Source of the DNA: Chara braunii
Lineage: Eukaryota; Streptophyta; Charophyceae; Charales; Characeae
Reading direction: 5' to 3'
Assembly: GCA_003427395.1 (NCBI GenBank)
Contig: BFEA01000051.1
Span: 2,242,683 to 2,268,772, forward strand
DNA: 26,090 nt
Below, piece after piece: positions 19,101 to 26,090 of the stretch. How positions within the stretch are numbered: position 1 is the stretch's first letter; the number at the start of each line of letters is the position of its first letter. Position numbers and translations under genes: made by a program. The notes beneath the pieces were generated by a model that was given only the letters and a program-made list of their open reading frames with translations, searched no databases and was not told where the DNA came from.

Positions 19101-20918
19101 TCACAGCTGAGGGCCGGCCGCAAGAATCTCCTCCGTGAGCTTCTTGTCCCCTCCGACGGTGTAGTCCTCAAACTTCTTGAAATTGGCCTTGAACAGCCCG
19201 CCGACCTTCTTCAGCGTCGTGTCGAAGAGCTCCTTGTCCGGCCACATGTTTTGCGGCATCAGCACCTCATCGGGCACACCCTCGACATGATCAGGGACGG
19301 CAAGACTGAACACGTCCGTCGACGCGTACTTGGCCTGGAGCAGCGAGCCGTCGTGAATGGCGTCGATGATTTTGCGCGTGTGCGGCAGCTTCATCCTGTA
19401 GCCCGTGCCGTAGCTCCCCGCCACCCAGCCGGTGTTGACCAGCCACGCAGTGGCGCCGTGCTTCTGCATCTTCTCCGCCAGCATGGACGCGTACTTGGCC
19501 GGATGCCAGACGATGAAGGCGGCTCCGAAGCAGGCGGAGAAGGTCGCCTTGGGCTCCTTGACGCCCACCTCCGTGCCGGCCACGAGCGCCGTGTAGCCGC
19601 TCATGAAGTGGTACATGGTCTGCGCCAGCGTGAGCTTGCTCACCGGCGGGAGCACGCCGAAGGCGTCGCATGTTAAGAGGATGACGTTGCTCGCGTGCGG
19701 GCCCACGCAGGGAATCCTGGCATTGTCGATGTGCTCGATGGGATAGGACGCCCGGGTGTTCTCGGTCACCGACTTGTCCGTGAAGTCCACCACCCGCGTG
19801 TGCTCGTCGAAGACGACGTTCTCCAGCACGGTGCCGAAGCGAATCGCGTTCCAGATCTCCGGCTCCTTCTCCTTGGACAGGTCGATGCACTTGGCGTAGC
19901 ACCCCCCCTCGATGTTGGACACCCCGTTATCGCTCCAGCAGTGCTCGTCGTCGCCGATGAGATACCGGTTCGGATCCGCCGACAAAGTCGTCTTGCCCGT
20001 CCCCGACAGCCCGAAGAAGAGCGACACCTGCCCGTCCTTGGACATGTTGCAGCCCGAGTGCAGCGAGAGGATGCCCCTCTTCGGCATCAGGTAGTTCATC
20101 AGGCCGAAGAGGCCCTTCTTCATCTCGCCGGCGTACTGCGAGCCCAGGATGACCATCTCCCGCCTCTTCAGGTGGATGTCGATGGTGGTGGACGACGTCA
20201 TGTAGTGCGTGAAGCGGTTGCACGGGAAGCGCCCGGCGTTGTAGATCGTGAACTCCGGCTCGAAATCCTCCAGCTCCTCGGGGCTCGGCCGGATGCACAT
20301 GTTGTGCATGAAGAGCGAGTGGTACGGGCGCGCCGTGATGATGCGCACCTTGATCCTGTTCTGCGGGTCCCAGTTCAGGAACTGGTCGTTCACGTACACC
20401 TTGTCCAACGAGTTGAGATAGTCAACGGCCCTCTCCCGGTTGACCAGGAACGTCGCCTCGTCCATCTCGATGTTCGGCGACCCCTCCCCCCACCAGATAT
20501 CGGCCTGCGTCTCGTCCTCCTTCACCACGCGCTTGTCCTTTGGAGAACGACCCGTCTTCGCTCCGGAGAGCGTGGCCAACGCGCCGGTGGACGTGATGTG
20601 CGACCCCTGCTCGTACTTGATCGCCTCCTCGTACAGCTCCCCGGGAGAGAGGTTGTACAGCACGTGAGCGACCTTCAGGTCGGTGTCGCTCAGCAACGAG
20701 CGCGGCCGTTGACCGACGGCTTTGCCGTCGGAGATGGACGCCATCGACTTGCTGATCGACTGCGCTGGAGGAACGACCTTCTCCGACGTTGCCGCCTTCT
20801 GCAGCGCGTGGAGCTCCTCCACATTCTTGGCCTTCACCGGCGGATGGATGTCCCCGTACGTCTCATGATGGGGAACAACCTCAACGCCATCGGAGGCACC
20901 ATTCGCTGCGTCCGCCAT
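19101..20918 (-). CDS. PCK: Phosphoenolpyruvate carboxykinase (ATP), plant type
   Basis: Catalyses oxaloacetate + ATP to phosphoenolpyruvate + ADP + CO2, the committed step of gluconeogenesis, in the cytosol. The frame runs without interruption for 605 codons from the ATG at 20918 to TGA at 19101-19103. An in-frame extension upstream has no ATG and is treated as leader. Residues 1-75 are the plant-specific N-terminal extension ([15 protein letters not shown] and [10 protein letters not shown]), shorter than in the 671-residue Arabidopsis enzyme. The core then has [10 protein letters not shown] (121-130), [12 protein letters not shown] substrate-binding region (197-208), AGEMKKG (263-269), SLHSGCN (285-291), P-loop GLSGTGKTT (303-311), kinase-2/metal site IGDDEHCW (321-328) and TENTRASYP (385-393). 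It ends with [10 protein letters not shown] as in land plants. All recognisable catalytic motifs are present, so it should be active. It is unusually GC-rich at third positions against AT-rich flanks and has no intron in the coding region. Confidence 0.96.
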   Translation of the reverse strand: MADAANGASDGVEVVPHHETYGDIHPPVKAKNVEELHALQKAATSEKVVPPAQSISKSMASISDGKAVGQRPRSLLSDTDLKVAHVLYNLSPGELYEEAIKYEQGSHITSTGALATLSGAKTGRSPKDKRVVKEDETQADIWWGEGSPNIEMDEATFLVNRERAVDYLNSLDKVYVNDQFLNWDPQNRIKVRIITARPYHSLFMHNMCIRPSPEELEDFEPEFTIYNAGRFPCNRFTHYMTSSTTIDIHLKRREMVILGSQYAGEMKKGLFGLMNYLMPKRGILSLHSGCNMSKDGQVSLFFGLSGTGKTTLSADPNRYLIGDDEHCWSDNGVSNIEGGCYAKCIDLSKEKEPEIWNAIRFGTVLENVVFDEHTRVVDFTDKSVTENTRASYPIEHIDNARIPCVGPHASNVILLTCDAFGVLPPVSKLTLAQTMYHFMSGYTALVAGTEVGVKEPKATFSACFGAAFIVWHPAKYASMLAEKMQKHGATAWLVNTGWVAGSYGTGYRMKLPHTRKIIDAIHDGSLLQAKYASTDVFSLAVPDHVEGVPDEVLMPQNMWPDKELFDTTLKKVGGLFKANFKKFEDYTVGGDKKLTEEILAAGPQL

Positions 20919-21117
20919 GATCACGAACTTGAAAATCGACCGGAAGAGAAGATGCCCAAGGATCCGCAGCGGACTGCCGCGATAGCTCCCGACGCCAAAG
21001 AAGCTGCAGAAGTGCACAGCGGAGGCGAAGAAAATCCCGCAACGACAACTCCGCTGTCAACCACAGGACAGAACTNGCTGATCCTACGGTGCTGANGGGG
21101 AAAATAGCGTCTAGCAT

Positions 21118-21150
21118 CTATATATATATATATGTGTGTGTGTATATATG
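21118..21150 (-). promoter_or_regulatory. (TA)n/(TG)n tract, possible PEPCK TATA region
   Basis: An uninterrupted TA run (about 21119-21133), then TG repeats, then TATATATG, lying 200-230 bp upstream of the PEPCK ATG. Read on the minus strand it offers several TATATATA matches. Initiation about 30 bp downstream would give a leader of roughly 170 nt. Because it is a microsatellite, its promoter role is an inference from position only. Confidence 0.4.
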
Positions 21151-21340
21151 TTGCCGCCTTGTTGAAACGTAGGGCTCGCGCAGTGCAGTCTCCATCTTCT
21201 GANACGCACACCTCTCCTCGGAGCTTGATTGCGAAATTGGCGGGTGAAAGGGCGGGCACTCCGCCGGACCGCCGTGGCGGCTGAGGGCGTACTTGCAACA
21301 GGCCCCTTCCGCCGAATCCGGGCTACATTCATCCTCCCTC

Positions 21341-21389
21341 AGGTGTGCGTTCCTTTTTTTCTTTTTTTAAAGAAAAGAGGTGTGCGTTC
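21341..21389 (-). mobile_element. Tail-only retro-insertion with 12-bp target duplication
   Basis: AGGTGTGCGTTC occurs at 21341-21352 and again at 21378-21389. Between them is a 25-bp insert that on the minus strand is CTTTTCTTT followed by A-rich sequence. This is the expected footprint of target-primed reverse transcription that stopped almost immediately, leaving a tail between duplicated target sites. A simple local duplication is the alternative. Confidence 0.65.
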
Positions 21390-21438
21390 AGAGACCCGAA
21401 CCCGGATGTGCATGGCGGCTGATGTGTCAGGGCATACG

Positions 21439-21557
21439 GCCTCGCTCCACCACTCTCGAAATTTGCAAAATAAGATTGAATCTTTCGCTAGAACATGGAA
21501 AGATCCACCGCCATGATTTTTGTCTTTTGTGCATGTCGAAGAGTAGTGGAGCGAAGC
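21439..21557. mobile_element. Hairpin repeat family, copy 2
   Basis: A 119-bp unit, roughly 80% similar to copy 1. The left end GCCTCGCTCCACCACTCT pairs with the right end AGAGTAGTGGAGCGAAGC. Pairing continues through CGA, then TTTGCAAAA against TTTTGTGCA. The inner ATCTTTC...GAAAGAT hairpin is kept. CATA borders both sides (21433-21436 and 21559-21562), similar to the CATTG beside copy 1. It ends about 70 bp before the LINE2 insertion. Confidence 0.7.
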
Positions 21558-21638
21558 CCATAGCCACACCACTGTGGATACGAAACGATTTTCATTTGCT
21601 TTTCAAACGAAACGATCAGGTGCATGCTCCCGCAGAGA

Positions 21639-22707
21639 GTCCTTCGGTTCCAGAGTCTGGAGAGTGGAGGGCCAGGAGGAAGGAACAGCAGATTACGAAG
21701 TTCAGGTCTGGATCGAAAGCATTCACACGAGGGGTCAAGGTCCACTGAGATTTGAAGGTGAAAAGGTGGTGCCAATTCTGGAAGAGCTCACTGAGCTACG
21801 AGTTCTTGAGCAGAAAGGCACCAAGAAGGTACCGTCGGTCACACTTTTGGGTGATGCAGGTATCTTTAAAGTGGAACCCCTAATGTACGGTTGGGACAAG
21901 TGCAGGTCCCACCTAGCGGATGACACTGCACTTGTTAACTATAAGCCAAGGGTGGGAGTGGCAGTACAGAGGGCACAGGGAGTGGCAGTACAGAGGGCAC
22001 AGATTCCGGATCCTCCAATAGCAAAGGCAGCAAGGAGATTCTGTAAGGGGCAAGTGGAGTCAGGTTTAATGCCACAATGGGAAAAGCTGTGGAAGGCACT
22101 CAAGAAGCTCGCGTCGCAGAAACAGGCCAGCCTGATTTGGCAGCAAGCCCTACAAGTGGTTCCAGTGGCGACCTGGTTGTCAGGGAAAGGGATGGATATT
22201 TCCGAGACCTGCAGCAGATGTGGCCAGGAACTTGAAACCTCCCAGCATCTTTGGTTGCAATGCCCGCAGGCCTCTCAGATATGGGAATGGTGGAGGACTC
22301 TTTGGAAGGATATGGAACAGAACACAGTAGAATGGTCTGATGAATGGATCTTACACAGTGTAACTGGCCCTATGACAGGCCTCACGGTGGGGTGGGGCTA
22401 AGTAGCCCTGGTATGCAGGGGCATGATAATGGAAGCCATCTGGTCAGCGAGAAATGCTAAGGCCTTCCGCAACGAGGACATAGTGGGTAACAAGCTGAAA
22501 CATCAAATACGGCAAAATATTCGCCTGGCCATTCGATCAGACTGGGAAAGATGCCCATTGTCCATTGGCAAGGGCAGCAGTTGGTTTCGCAGAACATGGG
22601 CGTTAAGTAACAAGGTGGCCACGATCACACAGGAGGATAAATTGGACTTAGCGCCATGGTTGCTCGGGGGAGAGGTGAGGAGGAGGAATGGTTCCGGTTG
22701 TACTTAG
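21639..22707 (+). pseudogene. LINE2 ORF2, C-terminal part only
   Basis: Homologous to the last third of LINE1 ORF2. Shared blocks are YKPRVGV/YKPKVGV, LWKALKK..SQK, ATWL, MDIS..C.RC and HLWLQCP/HLWLHCP, then IWEWW, ALVCRG.IME, and FRRTWALS/FIKTWVES. It retains the CX2C...HX4C zinc knuckle, but the endonuclease and polymerase are absent through 5' truncation, so it cannot act on its own. An in-frame TAA at 22399-22401 interrupts the frame, which continues to TAG at 22705-22707. A 24-bp tandem duplication at 21955-22002 doubles the octapeptide GVAVQRAQ, a change not seen in LINE1. The copies differ enough to be separate subfamilies. Confidence 0.85.
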
Positions 22708-22907
22708 CGTAGGGGGGCCCGATAGTACTATAGGAGCCGGTCCCGAGTGGCTTTGTATTAGGTTCTGCAGGACATTAGTGCCAGGTTTATTGCTCAGAGT
22801 AGTGTTGCTGAGGGAGCCTTTGTGCTCGAATATTGTTTAGTCGAGGTTCCCTGAGCCACACCCTTTTACTTGTGCTTTAACGACTTTTTGGAGAGCCTTG
22901 AGCTGGG

Positions 22908-22965
22908 ACTGGCTGAGACTGCCAGGATAACTCCGGGTTGAATTGTGAGGTCCCCGGCCTCGTCC
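22908..22965 (+). promoter_or_regulatory. Conserved LINE 3'-end element (copy in LINE2)
   Basis: The counterpart of 14943-15000, with only two differences. Both putative hairpins (CTGGC/GCCAG and GAGG/CCTC) are preserved. About 35 nt later comes a four-fold AAAT tail (about 23001-23021), different from the pure poly(A) of LINE1. Confidence 0.7.
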
Positions 22966-23021
22966 CAAAATTTGTGCAATAAAAGGTTCGGAAGCTTTCC
23001 AAAATAAATAAATAAATAAAA

Positions 23022-23052
<31 letters not shown>

Positions 23053-23093
23053 GGCCCCTGCGCAAGGATGACATGCATAAATCGAGAAATGGT
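23022..23093 (+). pseudogene. U6 snRNA fragment, plant form, 5'-truncated
   Basis: The stretch from AAAATTGGAACGATACAG to TCGAGAAATGGT matches plant U6 with a single clear substitution (GACATGCA in place of GACACGCA, at 23074). It includes the highly conserved ACAGAGA and AGCATGGCCCC blocks that pair with the 5' splice site and U4. Missing are the 5' stem-loop (about 22 nt) and the last ~9 nt with the oligo-U end. There are no upstream U6 promoter elements, only the LINE tail, so it cannot be expressed as U6. The near-perfect sequence suggests a young copy. Confidence 0.93.
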
Positions 23094-23108
23094 TCCCGCA
23101 GAGAAGGG

Positions 23109-23162
23109 GCCTCGCTCCACTACTTTCCAAATGTGCAAAATGAGACTGAGGGGCTCGTTAGA
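23109..23162. mobile_element. Hairpin repeat family, copy 3 (left half only)
   Basis: Begins GCCTCGCTCCACTACTTTC, then TGTGCAAAATGAGACTGA, clearly matching the left arm of copies 1 and 2, and fades near CTCGTTAGACA. The right arm is not found downstream, so the copy is truncated or strongly decayed. It starts five bases after the right-hand TCCCGCAGAGA of the LINE2-U6 insertion. Confidence 0.6.
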
Positions 23163-23890
23163 CACTCCTTGGGCCGTCCTCGGGGGCCGAGGAGTTTTCC
23201 TTCAGGGCGTCCAAGAGATTTCCCGCCATCGTTCCACTTATCCTCGGGAAGGTCTTCCAGGAAGTTCCGAGGAGTATTCCTACGGAGGGCCTGGCGCCAG
23301 TCGCCCTCCATGGGTTGGGGTGGGGGCGGTGGTCCATGGGCGGTTGTCTGCTAGGACGGCCGTGGTCCAGCTTTGAGTGGCGGCAAAATTCAAATCTTCG
23401 CAGCGACCCATTAAAAAAATAAAAAAATCGGCACGCCGTCCCGGTTCGAAATTCAAAATTCGAATGACGTCGCTGGGGTGAGGGCGGTTCGTCGTGTGGC
23501 TGCTGCGGCTGGTGGAGGACGTCGGAAAGGATTTTGCTTCGACTGCGAGTCGGCGGGGTCGGCATGAGTATTGCGTGCGGCCAGGCAAGGAAGACGTCGG
23601 GGGAGAAGACGCCATAGCGGCAGTCGACTGGCCCCTTGTGTGCGGTGAGTGGCGGACAGCGTCGTGCAGGCTGCTCCAGCGTCCTTCATTGCGCGATTGG
23701 CGTCCATCTCCAGTCGTCTGGTTTGGTGGTCCTCTCTAAGTTCGGCGGAGTCTGTCGCCATCCTTGACGGTGATGTCTTCAGCTCGTTTGGGAGCGATGG
23801 AGTGCGGCGGCATTGACGTCGATGGGAAGCTGACGACGACGGAGAGGATGGCTGGCAGAAGATGTTACCACGATCCTCTTTCGTTGTAAG
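23163..23890. other. No gene recognised
   Basis: Probably partly the 5' region of the Harbinger-type element. A minus-strand ATG frame of 102 codons (23761-23453) has no recognisable motif. A possible Myb-like partner ORF, which PIF/Harbinger elements usually carry, was looked for and not seen. A terminal inverted repeat for the element could not be defined. Confidence 0.4.
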
Positions 23891-25136
23891 ATGGAAAGGA
23901 CGGCGGGGAGAATGAAAGCGCAGATCCGCGAGCAGAGGAGGAAGGCCACGCAGTGCGTGGCGATGGAAGGGTTAGACGCCACGACCATCTGCGATGTCGT
24001 CATTCACGTGTGCTGCACCTTGGGTTGTGGAGCTCTTCCCAGAGCAACGCCCAAGTGGCGGATGAAAAGATGGACGGGCGGGGTGTAGGAGGATCTGCGG
24101 CAATGCGATGACGCCACGAAAGACTATTTTTGGGACAAGCTGCCCATGTCGCCATGTGTCTTCCAGGAAATTGTGGAAGCTCTTTCGTCGTTCTTGTAGT
24201 GGTGTGTGACATTCTAGAGGGAGCCGCTGCAGCCTGATCAGATCGTCGCGTACGCGTTGTATCGGTGGGCGTCAGGGGAGACGTATGAGAGCAGCACGTG
24301 TAACTTCGGCACTGGTCGAGCATCAGGTTTTGTAGCGGCGCGGGATGTCATTGCGGCGTTGTTGACGATCTACCGTGAAAAGATATCATAGCCGACAGGG
24401 GTGTGCAAGTCTGCTTTTGCTGGCAAGGGTTCCCCAACTGCCATGGCTGCATCGACTGCACGCATGTCTACATCGATAAGCCGGCAAACGCCCCCGGCGA
24501 GGACTACTACGATCGAAAACGACGTTTGTTGATCATCGCGCAGGTTGTCGTCGATCTGAACTTTTGTGTGCTGGACGTCTTCGTCGACTATCGTGGAAGC
24601 TTCCACGACGTCACGATCATGCACTGGCCGAGTCTATGGCTGTGTGCAGAGGCTGGGGAATTTTTCACAGGACCGCCTGTGATGCTGCCATTTGGCGTTC
24701 AGACGAATGACTACCTCTTGGACGACAATGGTTACCCACCGTCCGAATGGATAGTTGTTCCCTACGGATGGACTACTCATCACCCATCGGAGACGCGGTT
24801 TGACAACAAGCAGAAGACCGCGAGGGGGCCATTTGAAATGGCTTTCGACAGACTGAAGAGGATGTGGAGGTTGTTCCTGCGGTCGCACAAGACGGATATG
24901 CCAATATGGAGAAGTTGCCGCAACAGTTTGTGACTGTGTGCATTCTTCACAACCTGCTCATCGACGCCGATACCCCGTTTGATGACAATCTGTTGTGGGA
25001 GGTGGATGTGAGCGGAGTGCGCCGTCATGTGGATTTTGAAATCCAGCATCCCTTGAGGCCGGTGTGCATTGTGAGCTCGACGGGAGATGCGCTGATTCTG
25101 AGGGATGCACTGGACGAGTGGATGGGTAACTTCTGA
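23891..25136 (+). pseudogene. PIF/Harbinger-type DDE transposase, broken
   Basis: Cuts and joins transposon ends when intact. Going rightward, about 24089-24388 carries the region before the nuclease (DYFWDKLPMSPCVFQEIVEAL, then PLQPDQIVAYALYRWASG and DVIAAL). Then comes the DDE_Tnp_4-type core: first Asp in GCIDCTHV (near 24440), LDVFVDYRGSFHDV, second Asp in LLDDNGYP (near 24720), and the Glu in GPFEMAFDRLKRMW (near 24835). Last is the LPQQFVTVCILHNLLID tail. All three acidic residues are present, but the gene is dead: TAG codons at 24086, 24197, 24215 and 24389, a frame change between 24390 and 24403, and another near 24895-24905. The start is uncertain; the ATG at 23891 is the first in the leading frame. 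Terminal repeats were not identified. Confidence 0.85.
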
Positions 25137-25144
25137 CGACACTA

Positions 25145-25537
<393 letters not shown>

Positions 25538-25748
25538 TTTCAAACCACTAGTACCTTTTCCGCGTGCGAAAATAGGGAAAACTGGCTGTTTTTCCAAACT
25601 CCTGAATTTTCGGAGGCCGGGCCTGACGATGGCTGCCATTGATAAATCTGATCGGCGGCCGTCGTTTCGTTTTAGCCTTTGAAAAGGTCGTACGCCTACC
25701 CGAGGCCCGCTATTTTCCCAAGTGGCAAAGGTACTAGTGGTTTAAGAC
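25538..25748. mobile_element. TTAA-flanked MITE, copy 2
   Basis: A 198-bp body (25544-25741) begins ACCACTAGTACCTTT and ends with its reverse complement. The arms stay similar for about 40 bp, through GAAAATAG and CTATTTTC. The right flank is TTAA (25742-25745); the left is TCAA (25540-25543), a one-base decay of the same site. Length and ends match copy 1 at 6630-6838, and a weak interior match (TTTCGTTTT with GACGGC nearby) appears when one copy is inverted. It has no coding capacity. Confidence 0.75.
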
Positions 25749-25985
25749 ATCCGATTAACGTACTTCTCTTGCACAGGACAGTCAGTTGGTTCTTTGGACG
25801 CTCTTTCATGTTGTGCTTTGTTCTTTCGATTCTTTTCGAAACTTGTGAGTGTGGATGGTGTGTGATGTTGTTGAATGTTGAAAATTTTGCTTTTTTTTTG
25901 CTTTTGTGGTGGAACACGTGGTGACATTGTGTTAGGGGGTCCTTGTGCTTCCCAATCATGCATGCGCGCCTTCTTCTTTGCGTCT
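25749..25985. other. No gene recognised
   Basis: T/G-rich sequence with short frames only; nothing supportable. Confidence 0.4.
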
Positions 25986-26090
25986 ATGTTGCACGTCGGC
26001 CGCGGCCTGGTTCGGCCACGGCCGAGGCTGGGCCCCCCCCGGCCGCGGCCGAACGTGGCCGATAATTAAAAAAAAAAAAAAAAAAAAAAA
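25986..26090. repeat. GC palindromic module followed by poly(A)
   Basis: Interleaved inverted repeats of GGCCGCGGCC and CGGCCACGGCCG occur at about 25996-26062, with a C run in the middle. Then comes GATAATT and an A run from 26068 to the edge (23 A). The word CCGCGGCCGAACGTGGCCG at 26043-26061 is close to the GC module at 548-566. It could be the 3' end of a retroposon that continues outside the window. Confidence 0.55.

Larger units (their letters stand above)
21628..23104 (+). mobile_element. LINE2-U6 composite retro-insertion
   Basis: A 5'-truncated LINE begins at about 21639 and its A-rich tail ends near 23021. It is directly joined to a U6 snRNA fragment (to 23093). The 11-bp sequence TCCCGCAGAGA is present at 21628-21638, immediately before the LINE homology starts, and at 23094-23104, immediately after the U6 match ends. 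This is what a target-site duplication around the whole composite would look like. LINE and U6 therefore appear to have inserted together. The alternative is insertion of a LINE into an older U6 pseudogene, with the 11-bp match being chance. Confidence 0.7.

Noticed and set aside
20919-21017. A 33-residue N-terminal extension of PEPCK, possibly a transit peptide
   Set aside because: It begins at a GTG with no ATG. Plant PEPCK is cytosolic, and the homologous N-terminal motifs start after the ATG at 20918.
19695-21095. A 466-codon plus-strand open frame antisense to PEPCK
   Set aside because: It is a shadow of the GC-rich third positions of PEPCK. It has a composition-driven Arg/Val/Leu/His bias, no domain and no ATG-led conservation.
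21390-21412. A tRNA-type box B (GGGTTCGGGTCTC on the minus strand)
   Set aside because: No matching box A at the right distance and no cloverleaf could be drawn. No tRNA or 5S rRNA gene is supported anywhere in the window.
21639-21660. A remnant of the U6 5' stem-loop (GTCCTTCGG) at the 5' junction of LINE2
   Set aside because: Only nine bases match, and the LINE protein homology already covers this region. It is too short to support the U6-target model.

Overview
This is a eukaryotic nuclear window from a green plant or streptophyte alga with a repeat-rich genome. Three things point that way. The only intact gene is an ATP-type phosphoenolpyruvate carboxykinase (PEPCK) with the plant-style N-terminal extension. 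A U6 snRNA fragment carries the plant-form 3' half rather than the animal form. The mobile elements are plant-like: L1-type LINEs with a C-terminal zinc-knuckle domain, a PIF/Harbinger transposase and small MITEs. A charophyte such as Chara would fit, but the species cannot be named from sequence alone. Runs of N and long homopolymers mark it as draft assembly.

Layout. 1-2.2 kb is satellite and microsatellite DNA: a 25-bp minisatellite, a GC palindrome, a hairpin and a GAA-rich compound repeat. 2.2-4.2 kb holds three unidentified minus-strand ORFs, two of them tandem copies of one another. 4.9-5.8 kb is a degenerate ~75-bp tandem repeat followed by a CT microsatellite. 6.63-6.84 kb is a TTAA-flanked MITE. 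8.7-10.3 kb contains stretches that look like exons of unidentified split genes. 10.4-15.1 kb is a decayed LINE (LINE1). 15.1-15.9 kb holds short tandem repeats and a large fold-back palindrome with an assembly gap in its centre. 15.9-19.0 kb is mostly non-coding, with a 132-bp tandem repeat that stays open in one frame.

19.1-20.9 kb is PEPCK on the minus strand, one uninterrupted 605-codon reading frame with a (TA)n/(TG)n promoter-like tract upstream. 21.3-23.2 kb is a mobile-element cluster: a tail-only retro-insertion, two copies of a ~115-bp hairpin repeat, and between them a 5'-truncated LINE (LINE2) joined at its 3' end to a U6 snRNA fragment. LINE2 and U6 appear to share one 11-bp target-site duplication. 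23.9-25.1 kb is a broken PIF/Harbinger transposase. 25.5-25.7 kb is a second copy of the TTAA MITE. The window ends in a GC palindrome and a poly(A) run.

PEPCK is the only gene with a clear host function (oxaloacetate to phosphoenolpyruvate, gluconeogenesis). Nearly everything else is mobile or tandem-repeat DNA. The most unusual items are the LINE-U6 composite with U6 on the 3' side, the matched pair of ~199-bp TTAA MITEs, the three-copy hairpin repeat family, the 58-nt LINE 3' end kept almost unchanged between diverged copies, and the duplicated unknown ORF at 2.2-3.0 kb.
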